Notes: generated from the sequence alone by a model not told the origin. Shown: positions 43,540 through 55,360, numbered from the stretch's first letter. The stretch: DNA of 64,000 nucleotides from Tomocerus qinae (GCA_020055645.1 CM034546.1:39494001-39558000), one strand, 5' to 3'. Numbers and translations are program-made.

Positions 43540-44798
43540 CTACTTAGGGAGAGATACAAGAAGGCTGCAAGTTTGATTTACGAGGAACATCATAAATGTG
43601 AGGACATACTGGTTATCAATATATCCAAATGGACCTAAACTGATATAAATAGGTTGAAGTCCTTGAGCAATTCGTTTTATTTCCGGATTAGTGTTGCGTC
43701 TTAATTGCTTGATAAATTTATTAGAGTAAGAGTTCATGAGTGCTCCTTGCTGAAGAAGAAGTATTGTTACAATAATTGTAAATACAAATAATAGCGGCAT
43801 GAAAAGGTAGATTGGCATTTCTATGATTCCTCTTAGTTTGATAGATCCACAAAGGCTAAATATGCTAACACACTGTGCCGATAGAATTATTGTTGGGACA
43901 ATAATGGAAATGTGTTGATTGATGGAAATGTTTTGTATTTTGAGCTGAGTTAGCATTTTAATGCTGTCAGAAATGTTGAATTTGGACAGACTTTTACTCC
44001 AATAGTTGGCATACTGGACATATAAGACACCCAGGACGACAAAATTACTACATGGAGCAATGATAGTCATTGCCAAATAAAATGTCAATAGAAAATTAAA
44101 CACGGAACGCATTATTTGATCCAATATTGTAGCTGACTCTTTTGGAATGCTAGCAGTAAATATCGAAGTAGGATAATCTTTTGAGTATGGAATTATAAAT
44201 GCTACATAGAGTGATATAAGCAGTGCTAACAATATTTGTTGAGGAATGATAAGCAACATCATTAGTTCAGCTGCGGTAAGACGTTTGTTTCCTTTCTTGA
44301 GTATACTGTTACGTATTTCCATATCTACATTACCATAAAGAAATTATGCACAAAAACACATTTTTATTATTTTATACAGTAATTACCTTCCTAAATGACT
44401 TGTTATGGCAGATATTATTGAAACTTACCATTAAATGCTTCATCTGCTTGTATACCAGTGTTGATTAGGATAGCAGTAAATTTCATTTTACCCTTTACAA
44501 GTGTAACATTTGAAGCAATTGAGAGACACAGATATGAGATGAAGCAAGGCATTATTAATATTGCTATTGGGTAGTTAGTTAAAGTTCCCTCATTTAAGTG
44601 GTAGGTGAGCACTCCGAGGAAATAAAGTAAGAAAAGCAGGTTAATCACTGCACCAATTATCCACGTCACCCATTTCCATTTTTTACTACTTAGTGAGAAA
44701 ATGTGAGATTTGACATCCCATTCGAAAGGAATGTAACCCGAAGTCCCAAATATCGTAGCAAATAAAGTAATTGACATATACATGTAATTAGTTATCAT
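43540..44798 (-). CDS. Gustatory receptor-like 7-TM chemoreceptor, two exons
   Basis: Exon 1 44798-44429 and exon 2 44324-43540 join in frame (phase 1; donor GTAAGT, acceptor ATGTAG) to give 384 aa. Seven hydrophobic segments: WIIGAVINLLFLLYFLG and PIAILIMPCFISYLCLS in exon 1; five in exon 2 including PQQILLALLISLYVAFI, FNFLLTFYLAMTI, ISIIVPTIILSAQCVSIFS, FMPLLFVFTIIVTILLLQ and a C-terminal YVLTFMMFLVNQTCSLLVS. Length and topology fit the GR family; the usual TYxxxxxQF is changed to YVLTFMMF. It is the only intact member of a subfamily whose other members here (9353, 17580, 36577) are pseudogenes. Probably a sensory-neuron membrane channel; ligand unknown. Confidence 0.87.
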
Positions 44799-44929
44799 TT
44801 TATAACTTCCACTTGGCTATAGTGCACCGAAAATATTTTTCTATTGAAAGTGTATCTTGTAACACCCCAGACACTATTAAGTAGTCACTGTCTTTAAAAC
44901 ACGATTATATTAATAATGCACTTTCTCGG

Positions 44930-44937
44930 CTTATATA
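44930..44937 (-). promoter_or_regulatory. TATA box of the intact GR
   Basis: TATATAAG on the minus strand, about 130 bp upstream of the start codon. The duplicate promoter at 54285 has a damaged version (TTTATGTAA). Confidence 0.5.
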
Positions 44938-45189
44938 CGTCGGTATTTAAAGTTTTAATGCGTGAGAATAAAATACTAAACAGTAAAAAGGTTTTATAAT
45001 AATTCCCTGTGGAAATTGGTGTTACTCCTATTGGCACAATTTTATTTCTGAAAGCAGCACAGCGTAATAGGAAATACTGAATGCTAAAATGTACAGCTGA
45101 GCCGTAATTTATTGCAGCTTAACTGGCAGAAATAAGTAACTGAGCCAAAACAAGAAAATAATGGAAATTATTTTATAACCAAAACTTGA

Positions 45190-45505
45190 AAAATGAAAAA
45201 ATATCTCGCCATAGGAGCAAAGACAAGTCACCGAGACGAGAGTTGACCATAGAGTTCCGAGTCCAAGTTCTCTCTGAAGGAATTCCTATGCCATCATACA
45301 TTATGTATGTCATGCATAGGGATACGGGTCATTTAGTGCATGCATTCAGGTAAACATACAGGAAATATGTTTGGTGGGTAGGGTCAAAAAGGAGCCAACG
45401 GTGCCCAATCCAATGAGATTGTGACACACTGGAAAGGACGCCAAAGGTCGCCCGGATCCTCTCATGCAAATGCACTCAGCTGTCTTTGCATTTCCTCTGA
45501 AAATA
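45190..45505. other. GC-richer insertion-like segment
   Basis: Composition differs from its flanks and it is absent from the duplicate copy near 54590. It contains an imperfect palindrome around 45286-45325 (CCTATGC..GCATAGG). It may be a transposon fragment, but no ends or target duplication were found. Confidence 0.4.
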
Positions 45506-45515
45506 CTAACCAATA

Positions 45516-45543
45516 AGTAGTAGTAGTAGTAGCAGTAGTAGTA
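45516..45543. repeat. (GTA)n microsatellite
   Basis: Nine or so GTA triplets with one GCA interruption. Confidence 0.85.
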
Positions 45544-46319
45544 ACAAACTTTAGTTAATACAGTAGACATATTATGTATAAGCTGATCCACGTTTAAAAT
45601 TGTCTACACAGAGTAGTAAATTATAGCTCATTTTTTTCAGGAACCTATTAATATTTCACGGCCATCAAAAAAATCAAGATAGCAAGCAATACTCTACGAA
45701 ATTATTGTTGAGCATTTTCAATTGTGAATACAGGTAATTTTATTGTATTCGTAAATAGTAATTGCCTGTACTTACCATGTATATGTTTCTACGCGACAAT
45801 TATTTTGATTGTAGTGGGAGCTCTCTGCTCTGTAAATACATGCACAGTAGTAATTATAATTTAACATCCATTAGGTGTGAGCGCATTTTACCATCTTATT
45901 TTCGTTCGTATCGAGGGATAAAAGGTTTCGCTTAGGCATATCGTTTTTAAACTTGGAATTTTAAAAGGAACATTAATTGAACGTTTTATGCACTATGGTT
46001 ACTTTAATGCTAGTTGTTCATTGTAATTCAAGCTTTAAAAGGCTTTAATTAAGTATTTAGATAGACAGTCAAATGGAGAAACTGGTAAGAGGAACGTAGA
46101 AGGTGAAAAAATAATTTGTTTTATCACTGTTATAATATTAAACTGTTCACTTAGAATAGAATGTCTAATGATGCTTACACGCCCTGAATTATCCGCTTTT
46201 AATTCAGCATTCCCAATTATCAGGCTATAAAATCAGAAACAAAATATTATGATGCGAATTACTGCATGGATGTCCAAATAAAAGTCCACTTATGACGTAC
46301 CTTGAAGAAGCATATTATA

Positions 46320-46680
46320 CTAGTAAAAATTGTAGAATACAGAATAAATGCCTTTAAACCGTATTTTCCTATGCGTATAGAATCGTAAATAAAAAACCAA
46401 AAGTGAACATTCGCAGAATAATTTTGCAATATGTAAATTAAAATGGTGTAAAAATTGTCTATAAAAAATAAGTGGACTCTGATTGCTTTATCACCATTAG
46501 GGTTTATCATTTGTATGCTTTTATGGAATTCATTTCCATTTTCGTCTTCCATTGTACTTGTTAACTTGTTCGGCATTTGTGTAGAATATCTTCCTACGTT
46601 TTGTTAAAATATATTTGGTTGCAATTGCAAATGCTTGTCCATTTAAAGTTGCTTGGGTGTAACTATGTAGCTAGTTTCCA
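46320..46680 (-). pseudogene. Zinc-finger gene 3'-end fragment
   Basis: Minus-strand copy of the 3' flank of the zinc-finger exon at 59728-60462. KSIQMINPNGDKA here matches KSIQLINPNGDKA downstream of that gene, and the bases around 46600-46625 (ATATTTGGTTG) match the end of its last finger. Only the tail is present, so the gene is truncated. A 105-aa frame here is a by-product. Confidence 0.65.
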
Positions 46681-47500
46681 AGTTTTAATTAATTTTTGCA
46701 AATGAAACAATCTAAATAACTTAGGGAACCATAATCATCCTAATACCCATTTCATTTTTTATCGCTGCAGTTAATTGTTAAATAGGGTGCCCTTGCCCTG
46801 CCCTCGACATTTAGTTAAGTAAATAAGAAGGCCGTGGGTTTTTGATCAGTTTTCCATGGTCTGTGACCGGGAGTAGATTTCTTATCAGATACCGCTATTT
46901 CCAGTCGATTTTATTTAAAGGCTAGTTCTGATATATAATTTTTGTGTTAGTATGGAATGATTTTGTAAATGCTATGAATGTAACTGCTTACCATGCATTT
47001 ATTAAAAATTACTTACTAAGTACAAGTAAAATTTGCACCATTTATCATCATAAGTGCATAATAAGCATAGCTAAGTGCGTTAAGAAAATCTAGTTATACA
47101 AATGAATCATTCGGGAAAATAGAGTCTTTTGAGTCACAAATCTAACATCATCACTTGGAACTTCATTGACAGGATCCTTGGCCAATGATAATGTTAGTCA
47201 GCTCTTTATGAAATTAATGGATATGAATGGACGGTAATGAAGCCCAAATACAGAGATATTCTTTTATAAACGGATTCAATAAAATTTTATTAGCTGTCTT
47301 AATATAAGACTTTGGACAGCTGTAAAACGTACCCTTCGTTAGGCGGGCTGTGTTAATATTAGCGGCGTCTTTCATCCAAAGTTAATGTAACCAAAAAACA
47401 CTAATCCATGCATTAGTTGGAGACAATAGTAATACATACAAAAGTATATATAAATCTATCTTTCACCTAACTTGTTATGATTTAGCAGACACTACTACAA
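46681..47500. other. Intergenic, nothing recognised
   Basis: AT-rich between the zinc-finger fragment and the IR upstream modules. Confidence 0.4.
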
Positions 47501-47504
47501 ATTT

Positions 47505-47645
47505 GTTATAGAAAATCATTGACGTCAGCAAAGTTGTTTATTTCTCAGGAAAACAACCATCAGAGCCAAAACACACAGTATGATATGAATATTTGATGAT
47601 ATAAACTTCATACATTTGCCAGAAACATTGTCTGTAGAATTTGTT
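47505..47645 (+). promoter_or_regulatory. IR upstream module A, copy 3a
   Basis: Perfect CRE palindrome TGACGTCA at 47520-47527, then AGCAAAGTT, GAGCCAAAACACACA, TATGATATGAATATTTGATG and GAAACATTGTCT. Same word order as at 9133 and 17350, in the orientation facing IR copy 3. The A' block follows at 47690-47755. Confidence 0.65.
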
Positions 47646-47874
47646 CTTATTAATAAATAAAGGAGCATTGATTAAGTGGAATGGACGCGAGTTAGATCAC
47701 AATTACTGGAGAATAATGATTTAAATATCTCCGATCTGGTAATTTTCTACCATCTTTTTCCCTTTACAACTAATGACTATTTATATAGTAATAATAAACT
47801 GAATTTACAGAATTCGTCTATTGATTTTATGTAAAATGATGTTAATTAATTGCTGGAACACATATCCTTTACGT

Positions 47875-48045
47875 CATGTCATGATGGCATTTATATCATA
47901 TATTATCGTGAATATTAGTGTCTGAATTTGTTTTTCCATAGGAATAGTGTATAGGTATAGTATAATGTATCTGCTGTAGTTAGAAATCATAAAGTAGTTC
48001 AATTCTTTGAGTTACATTTAAAAGGACAATAATATCATGTATGTC
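47875..48045 (+). promoter_or_regulatory. IR upstream module B, copy 3a
   Basis: Shares TATTATCGTGA, GTGTCTGAATTTGTTTTTCC, CTGTAGTTAG and GGACAATAATA with copy 3b. It is homologous to 8345-8530 and 17010-17180 read in reverse. Confidence 0.6.
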
Positions 48046-48092
48046 AAAATCGATCTTCATCATATTCATGTGTTATATTAAACCAATACACA

Positions 48093-48232
48093 TTATTGTA
48101 TAGAAAACTGATTGACGTCAGCAATGTTTTCTTTCTTTGGGAGCAGAAACTGCCAAAACACGCAACAAGTATGATATTAATATTAAATTTGATACGTAGG
48201 TCTGTCGGAAACATTATCTAGAGCTAATGAAG
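48093..48232 (+). promoter_or_regulatory. IR upstream module A, copy 3b
   Basis: CRE palindrome TGACGTCA at 48113-48120, followed by AGCAATGTTTTCTTTCTTTG, GCCAAAACACGCA and GTCGGAAACATTATCTA. Confidence 0.65.
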
Positions 48233-48489
48233 TAGAAAAATATTACTTATGACTTTTGAACATCATGTTTAATAGTCAATGTATTAGGTCACTTGAGTTA
48301 AAACAATAACTGACAACTAATTTTTACCCACAATTTTAAAATGCTGCATTCAAAATTATCAAGTTTGGTTATCAAAATGTAGTCCAAATGAGAGCAAATA
48401 ATTCAAAATCTTTCTCACTACATTGGAAATAATATTAAATCTCCTTATACTGTATCTGTACGGAACAAACTAAAGTGGTACATACATTA

Positions 48490-48610
48490 TATTTTGTATA
48501 AATCGATTAGCGATTGACGTCAGCAATGTTTTTCATTTCTTAGGACACATCACGCAGTCAAGCCAAAGCACACAATAATTATATGAATATTTGAAGATAG
48601 TCTAGATACT
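48490..48610 (+). promoter_or_regulatory. IR upstream module A, copy 3c
   Basis: CRE palindrome TGACGTCA at 48515-48522, followed by AGCAATGTTTTTCATTTCTT, GCCAAAGCACACA and ATGAATATTTGAAGATA. Confidence 0.65.
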
Positions 48611-48654
48611 TTAAGGAGAGTATTAATTGCTATAGTAGACAATTAACTATACAC

Positions 48655-48860
48655 CATGCCTTTATGACACATAAAATTCATATCGTGACATTCGTGAGCT
48701 TTTGTGTCTGAATTTGTTTTTCCATAAGTTGTGTTCTATAATGTCTACTGTAGTTAGGACTAGCTAGAAGTGATAAAGTAGTTCAATTCTTTGCGCGATA
48801 TTTATCTGGACAATAATACCGTGAATGTCAAAATATAGCCTTGTACTCTAACTTTTCTAT
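48655..48860 (+). promoter_or_regulatory. IR upstream module B, copy 3b
   Basis: Repeats module B words (GTGTCTGAATTTGTTTTTCC, AAGTAGTTCAATTCTTTG, AATACCGTGAATGTCAAAAT, TGTACTCTA). The last two are shared with the reverse complement of 16995-17050. Confidence 0.62.
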
Positions 48861-48869
48861 TTACAAATC

Positions 48870-51430
48870 TACTTTTTAACGGTTAATACTATCTTTCAAA
48901 AGTAACATTCACAAAAATTCAAAAAATAGAATATAACAAAATTTGTATTTTATTTCAAAATATCCATGCATGTTTAAAAAAAGTCACCGAATAGACAGCT
49001 CTGTGCCAACGTGACGAAAAATAAATAGCATTCCGCTTATAAGGGAGACTTGAGCTGCAGCATTTGGTGGCAGTAAAACAACTTTCTATCATCGACAGGG
49101 TGGAAGGAAATTTCGGTGTTGTTTTTGGTAGTGGGTATACAACCTATTAACCTATATATTGTGTGAAAAATTTAGTAATTCAATGATGAAAATGTATTGG
49201 TATTGCTATTTTAATATGGAAAAAATGGAATTCTTATGTCACCAACAGTAATTTAAGATTTTTAGAAAGAAAAAATTTTAGCAACCAGTAGTGATTTGTG
49301 TAGAAAACCGTGTGAATTTTACTGGCAGTTAAGAAAATAATATATGGTACTAATAGGAGTGGCAGGGGTAAGTAAAGAGGGTAAGTAAAGGGTTAAACAA
49401 TGTATTGAGGTATTCGGAAGGTAAGATAGGGGAGACTGAGTTTTATGGTTGTCGAATGGGTGTAGTGTAAGAAGTGTACGAAGTGTACGAAATAAAATTA
49501 ACTTTTCTGATTTCAAAAATACCCAAAAGGAAACTTTTGTCACTAAGTGATACAAATTTTTTGACGTAGAGAATAAGCTCTCTTAAATGATAGCCGATGC
49601 TTATTGAGGCCATCATTTTGAATGTTTTTCAACCATGAGTACTACATTAAACTATTAAACATCACTGAATTCCCACTATTAATTACATAAGTTAAGACTG
49701 CAAACACTTACTCGGTGGTTGTTTATGAACTATAGAAATTGCCATTTAAAAACCTCATTTGATGCATCGGGAAAAATAATTTTAGAAAAATAACGACCAT
49801 AACGATGGTCATGAAATAATAAAGATGTATCATAAAAATCATTAAAAAAATCATAAAATCATAAAAAATCATAAAATCAAAGCTTTATAGTCAAGTTACA
49901 TAAGCCGAAGCTTTTCTCCAATAGCAGACTTTATAGTAGATTTATAGTTAATTTTCCAAGTAATTTACGTATTCCGTAATTGCACCGAGCCGAATAGGTA
50001 ACTTCTTGGAGTTTCCATACGTCACGTTGTTTATAGCGCTAAGATTTATCAAGGCTAGGGCCGGAGTTGTTACTTATATGTTAGATTTAAACAGTCTGTA
50101 GTCAATCTAATCACCCATCCAAACATCGCTCAGTGTAGCTTAACCTCAGCTTCCAGTGGAATGCTTTGGATTTATATTCCTCAACGTGATTTTATACAGC
50201 CGTCTAAACGTTCGGACACTATTTCCAGTCTCCCCTACTATTGCAACTTTTACAACTATAATATGTAAATGTCTAAAAACGCAAATGAGGATGTAGGTAA
50301 GAGGAAACAGTCAACGTTCCGTTATCTAGAAATCTGAATGAAGGTATGGGATTAGCTGCATTTTTCATTTGTTTACCCCAAAAGTTTCATTATAGTAAAA
50401 GCTGTACCGCGATCCATTTTGACTGTTGAAGGTGGAAGAAAATGTCCTGCTAAATTGAAATGTGTAAAAGCAAAAGACAGCAATTTGTGACCTATTAACT
50501 GCAAATAATGTCATAATTCCGCGAGCTGTGTTAATGTACCTTTAGAGTAAAAATAATGATGACTCTAATAGCTTATCATTATCAACTACTTCATTTACTT
50601 GATTATTGAATTGACATTATTTAATTTTAATTGTTCACCTATGTTTCTTTCCTTAATTTTCTAATGCATACAGATAAAAAAATGATGTTTGCAATGACGA
50701 AATATTTACATTTTCAATGCAACGTCCACCATTATTCGTCTCCCAATACTCTTAGTAACATGCATTATTCCCTTAACTAACAGAAAAATTCACACGGTTT
50801 TCTATAACAAACCCATACAAAGTACGACTGTTTACTAATTTCATGCCATACAAAATTCCTGTGTACCTTTAACTTTAACTTGTGTAACTTTAATGTGCAA
50901 CGTTTTGATATAATTTAATGTAATTTATTACATTTAAGGCTTTTAATCATTTAGTACTATTACGATAATATAATACAGATTATCCATACATGTTACCAAT
51001 TACAATGATGTTGATATGTTAAAGTAATTTGACGATATCGTTATGCACTTATTCGAAACGACAAATGAGAATTGTGGGTTGAAGGGAATGTGGAAAAATT
51101 GAATGATGATATCTAAGTTAGATTAACCGTTATGGAAATGTATGTTTTTATTTAGAACAAAAATTGCACAACTTTAGTTTGATTGTATTACAACCACCAA
51201 AGAATTAAACTTTCCAGATTTAAATCACTAGTGAAATAAAACTTAAGGTTCGATGAAACGTTTTCTCGCATTGTATTTCCAAAAACGAGCTAAAAATTTT
51301 GGAAACACCATTTACTGCAACATTAAAGCAATATGGGTAAACCGATAAAAAGTAATAATAATAGGAACTATTCTTAATATCATGGTATATATTATGATTT
51401 GAGGTTATAGCTGGAAGTCACCGGTTGCTA
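48870..51430. other. AT-rich spacer upstream of IR copy 3
   Basis: No gene. A short tandem of ATCATAAAA units lies at about 49825-49880. Other frames have no protein-like character. Confidence 0.45.
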
Positions 51431-51439
51431 TTTTGTTAA

Positions 51440-51540
51440 ACTGCCAGCCTGGACTACCTCAATGGTGCCTCACACTCACAGGCTAGATATACATATGCAA
51501 CATTTACTGCGACGTTATTCATTTAAAACTAAATAATATT
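51440..51540 (+). promoter_or_regulatory. Promoter-proximal block shared by the IR paralogues (copy 3)
   Basis: CTGCCAGCCTGGACTACCTC, TGCCTCACAC, GGCTAGATATACATATGCAA and TACTGCGACGTTATT appear in the same order and spacing as upstream of IR copies 1 and 2, and end ~50 bp before the ATG. ATATACATA could serve as a TATA-like element. Confidence 0.62.
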
Positions 51541-51588
51541 CTAATTCTTACTTTGAATCCTTCACCGTCTACGACATAAGTGAGCAAA

Positions 51589-53571
51589 ATGCGTGTTAAA
51601 TTGTATTCCCTGTATCCAATTATAGCATTTTTAATTTCCATAATTACAAACAACGTCAACAGCTTTCGAAATTTTTCGTTCTATAGTAATTGTGATTTTA
51701 ACATGATTACTTTCCATCAATCCGAATGGCAGACAGATTTCATCCTGTCTAACCAAAATGGCCAACCATGGACCTTGGCAACATCAAAATATAATAAAAC
51801 TCTCTTCGGTCGTCATGAAGGTAATCCACGGGATCTCTCCAGAAGTTTCTGCACTGTAAATATCCTTATGAAGCCAGACCATAATTTAATAACATATCTA
51901 CTATACTATTTTGTTGGGAAAGAAATAAATCGTCGCGATTCGAGATTTATAATCATTATCAAAGGTGAATTGAAATGGATAAATACAAATGGACGACAGG
52001 CCTCATACCTCATTGAACATTTGGTGGCTCCTCTCTTTATATTTGCATTGAGAGTTGGAAACGAATACTCAATTTACACGACAATTCTCTACAATCCGAA
52101 CAGTAGGTCGTTAACTCTTCATCCAATTGAAGCAGAAGATTTTGAAGAAGAATGGGAAAGAGTTTGGAATAATTTAAACGGAAATCTTCATGGCATTCAA
52201 ATTAATGGAATACATAGTCATTTTTCGTTCGTTGGTCATAGAGAATTGCCAGAGTGTAAAATGGCGCTCTATTCAATAGTAAAAACTAACAGTTTAAAAG
52301 GTGATTGTTGGTATTCAGTGAGAGCTGTTGAATTGATGGCTGAAAGATTGAACTTCACTGCAGTATATGCAAGGCGATATGAAGATATAAATGATGAACA
52401 TCGTCGATGTGGAGTCATTAAGATGTTAAGACCTTACACTATCACTGATATTGTACAATGGCATGAAACTCGTTTCATTGAATACTTTAAAGAGTTGATT
52501 CCATATTACTGTGAAGCCAACCCTCGATTGGTGGACATCCCTTTGACAGTTCTGATTCAAAATACATTTGATGATTATTGCTGGTGGCTGATATTTTCGT
52601 TATTCCCGATTTCATTTTATGCTTTAGGCTTTAGAATTTCTACTTTCTACAAGAAATTAGAGTTTATTTTTGTATCCACAATAGCCGTCCTTTTAAATCA
52701 GGATGTTTCCAATAAAAGGAGAAACATTTTGTATTTGGTAATTGTGTCCATGGGATTTGTAATTGCTACTCAATATGAAACGTGGATAACAAGCGAGATT
52801 ATTGCTCCGCCAGACAGAAAGCAATTTAAAAACTTTAAAGATCTCGTGGAAAATGGATATAAGTTGTTGTTGCAGACAGACAGACGGCGGGGTAAGTTCG
52901 AACATGGATTTGAATTTTTTGAAAAGTATAAAATTGTGGACAAGATGAATTCAAGTGTCTTCAGATTTGATTGGCAATCCGATGCAACATCTGAGCATCT
53001 TAAAATGACTTACTGGACATTCTCTTGGACAATGTTGACCAACTTCTCAAAGAAACTATTTGATATTTATGCAAAGGAAAGTCAATACATTGTGCCCTTA
53101 ATACCATCTAAACTATCTTCTGACGGAATTTGCACGACTGTAAAAGAAACAGATATCGCTATTCCATGGTCTTATAACTTCTTTAAGTGCTACCGTTATA
53201 AATTCCAATCATATTTTCATGTCATGCAAGAGAGAGGCTTTCTAGAATATTTCAAGCAACAATACGAGTTCATTCTTGATTTGCAAGATATAATATCCCA
53301 TTCAAAACTGAAGCATAAAGAATCACTGACATTGCCTATTAGTCTGTTCATGAAAATCCATACTATTTTCTTCGTTTGTGGGTACTTTCTACTTGGATCA
53401 TTCATCACTCTTTTTCTGGAATGGCTGTGGCACTGTAGATTGACGCTATATCTAAATGTTGTTAGTCTTCTGAAGAAAATAAAAATCGCCAAAGATGTTC
53501 GAAGAGAAAAACGTGTGGTTCCTGCCGATGGCTTAAAAATCGATTTGGGTAAGACACACATTATTGCTTAA
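51589..53571 (+). CDS. Divergent ionotropic receptor (IR), copy 3
   Basis: Intronless, 660 aa from the ATG at 51589 (a GTG nine bases earlier is in frame). It has the same plan as copies 1 and 2: signal peptide (YPIIAFLISIITNNVNS), the conserved FYSNCDFNMITF and SNQNGQPWTLATS words, S1 lobe, M1 (CWWLIFSLFPISFYALGF), pore-loop/M2, M3 ending YETWITSEIIAPP, S2, and M4 (FFVCGYFLLGSFITLF). The C-terminus (RREKRVVPADGLKIDLGKTH) differs from the other copies. It lies 37 kb away on the opposite strand, so the family spread by duplication with inversion. Frame intact; presumed functional chemoreceptor subunit with unknown ligand. Confidence 0.88.
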   Translation: MRVKLYSLYPIIAFLISIITNNVNSFRNFSFYSNCDFNMITFHQSEWQTDFILSNQNGQPWTLATSKYNKTLFGRHEGNPRDLSRSFCTVNILMKPDHNLITYLLYYFVGKEINRRDSRFIIIIKGELKWINTNGRQASYLIEHLVAPLFIFALRVGNEYSIYTTILYNPNSRSLTLHPIEAEDFEEEWERVWNNLNGNLHGIQINGIHSHFSFVGHRELPECKMALYSIVKTNSLKGDCWYSVRAVELMAERLNFTAVYARRYEDINDEHRRCGVIKMLRPYTITDIVQWHETRFIEYFKELIPYYCEANPRLVDIPLTVLIQNTFDDYCWWLIFSLFPISFYALGFRISTFYKKLEFIFVSTIAVLLNQDVSNKRRNILYLVIVSMGFVIATQYETWITSEIIAPPDRKQFKNFKDLVENGYKLLLQTDRRRGKFEHGFEFFEKYKIVDKMNSSVFRFDWQSDATSEHLKMTYWTFSWTMLTNFSKKLFDIYAKESQYIVPLIPSKLSSDGICTTVKETDIAIPWSYNFFKCYRYKFQSYFHVMQERGFLEYFKQQYEFILDLQDIISHSKLKHKESLTLPISLFMKIHTIFFVCGYFLLGSFITLFLEWLWHCRLTLYLNVVSLLKKIKIAKDVRREKRVVPADGLKIDLGKTHIIA

Positions 53572-54284
53572 TCCAATTAATCCTTGTTCGTTGGTTCGGA
53601 TTTAGTTTATTAGTAACTAGGCTTCCTAGAGAGATATATTGCAATATTATTTATTCGTAACTCCGTGTTAACATTTTTTGGTTTAATTTCGAAACAATAT
53701 AAGCTGATATTAACCCAGAGTATAGGTTCGGATATTACTATTTTCCATTCCAGCAAATTTTGTTGATCACCAGGAAAACCCACCAGTTTGCAAAATGGGA
53801 TATAGCGGGAAATGAGTGTTACCATCTAGTGAATTAGGGTCTATTTTCCACTTAATTTTTCTACTTCCCATTTTCCAACCCACTTGATCTTTTTGTTTCC
53901 GACAAGAAACGGGAAATTTCTCACCTTTCATTTCCCAATCCTCACTGGAACGTTTTGGAATTTCGATTCAAACTGCCTGCTGTTAGTTTTCGGAAGTAAA
54001 AAATCGATGAAAACTTGTGTGACTTTGACTTTTGTCCTGAGAATTTCATCTTATAAAACCCTTATAAATTAGCTTATAGCTCTACTATTTTACAAATCTA
54101 CTTCATTATTGGTTACTTTATTTTAAACAAGTCATCTAACAGTCAATTTATTTTTAATTCCATTTTCATTTCAATTTCAGCAACTTGATACAGATTTGAA
54201 AATCAATCACCAAATGGACAAAGTCAGTTGATGTAATGAGCGACTATACACGCAATTTTAGTTTTCATTTTCTAATTTGTACTT
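53572..54284. other. Intergenic between IR copy 3 and the orphan GR promoter
   Basis: No gene. Around 53820-53960 the words CATTTCCC / GGGAAAT recur in both orientations, suggesting a small decayed repeat. Confidence 0.4.
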
Positions 54285-55360
54285 GGATACAGTGCACCGA
54301 ATAAAATTGTTTTTTTTAATTTTAAGTGTATCTTGCATTTTTGTAATGCCCCAGACAATATTAAGTTGTCACTTTGTGTAAAACAAGATTATATTTGTAT
54401 TCGCCTTCTCGGTTTATGTAACCTATATTTATAGTTTTACCCAATGTAGAAGAAAATAAAAATACTAACAAAAAAGTGTTATACTAATATCTGGCAATCA
54501 GTACTCGTATTGACAAAATTTTTTCCCAAAAGCAGCACAACACAGGCATAGGAAATACTGAGTATGAAAGTACAGCTTAGAAATGACAACTACTAATGTA
54601 ACAAATGTAAAGAAAAGCAGAGCACACACTACAAATATATTTTATTATGCTAACCCGCAGTATAGTAGAAATACAGGAGACATAATAATATCGTATTTAA
54701 GTTTGGAATTGCGTAGGTGTAAATATCAAGATAACCTCCAAGACTATGAAATTTTAATAATGTAAATTTATTGTTATCGGAAATAGTAATTTGGGAATTA
54801 CAATTGAATCATGTAGATATATTTTAACGCGACAATTATTTTGATTGTAGTGGGAGCTCTCTACTCTGTAAAATATAACCACAGTATTAATAAAAATTTA
54901 ACATCCACAAAGTGTAAGCGCATTTTACGATCTTATTTTCGTATTCGTATCGAGGGTCGAGAGATGCTAGGTTTCGTATAGGCTTAGCGCTTGTAAACTC
55001 GGGATTTTAAAAGAAACACTAATTGAAAGTTTTAAGCGCTATGGTTACTTTAAACAATAGTCTTTCATTGTAATTCAAGATTTAGAAGGCTGTCATTAAG
55101 AATTTAGATAGACAGTCAAAACGGAGAAACTGGTAAGAAGATTGTACAAGGGGAAAAAAATTTTTGTTCCACCTCTTTTTATATTCAGTTATAATATAAT
55201 TCTTCATTTAGAATAAAATGCCTTATGATGCTTACACGCCCTGAATTATTCGCTTTAACTTTAGCATTCCCAATTATCAGGCTATACAATCAGAAACAAA
55301 ATATTATGATGCGAATTACTGCATGCATGTCCAAATAAAAGTCCACATATAAAGAACCTA
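54285..55360 (-). repeat. Segmental duplication, orphan GR promoter (copy 2)
   Basis: Duplicate of 44815-46320, but the GR coding region that should follow at its left end is absent. The sequence diverges where the start codon would be (near 54285). TTGATTGTAGTGGGAGCTCT and ACAAAATATTATGATGCGAA are retained. Confidence 0.72.

Larger units (their letters stand above)
44815..46320 (-). repeat. Segmental duplication, GR promoter side (copy 1)
   Basis: Upstream DNA of the intact GR, duplicated at 54285-55360. Shared words include AGTGCACCGAA, AGTGTATCTTG, CCCCAGACA, TTGATTGTAGTGGGAGCTCT and ACAAAATATTATGATGCGAA. Divergent stretches lie between them, including a GC-richer 45190-45505 segment found only here and a (GTA)n tract at 45516-45543. 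Confidence 0.75.

Noticed and set aside
46259-46576. 105-aa minus-strand ORF
   Set aside because: Its first half matches untranslated DNA downstream of the zinc-finger exon at 59.6 kb, so it is a duplicated gene tail rather than a separate gene.
47505-48860. CRISPR-like or satellite array
   Set aside because: The repeats are long, imperfect and interspersed with the second module, and the context is eukaryotic.
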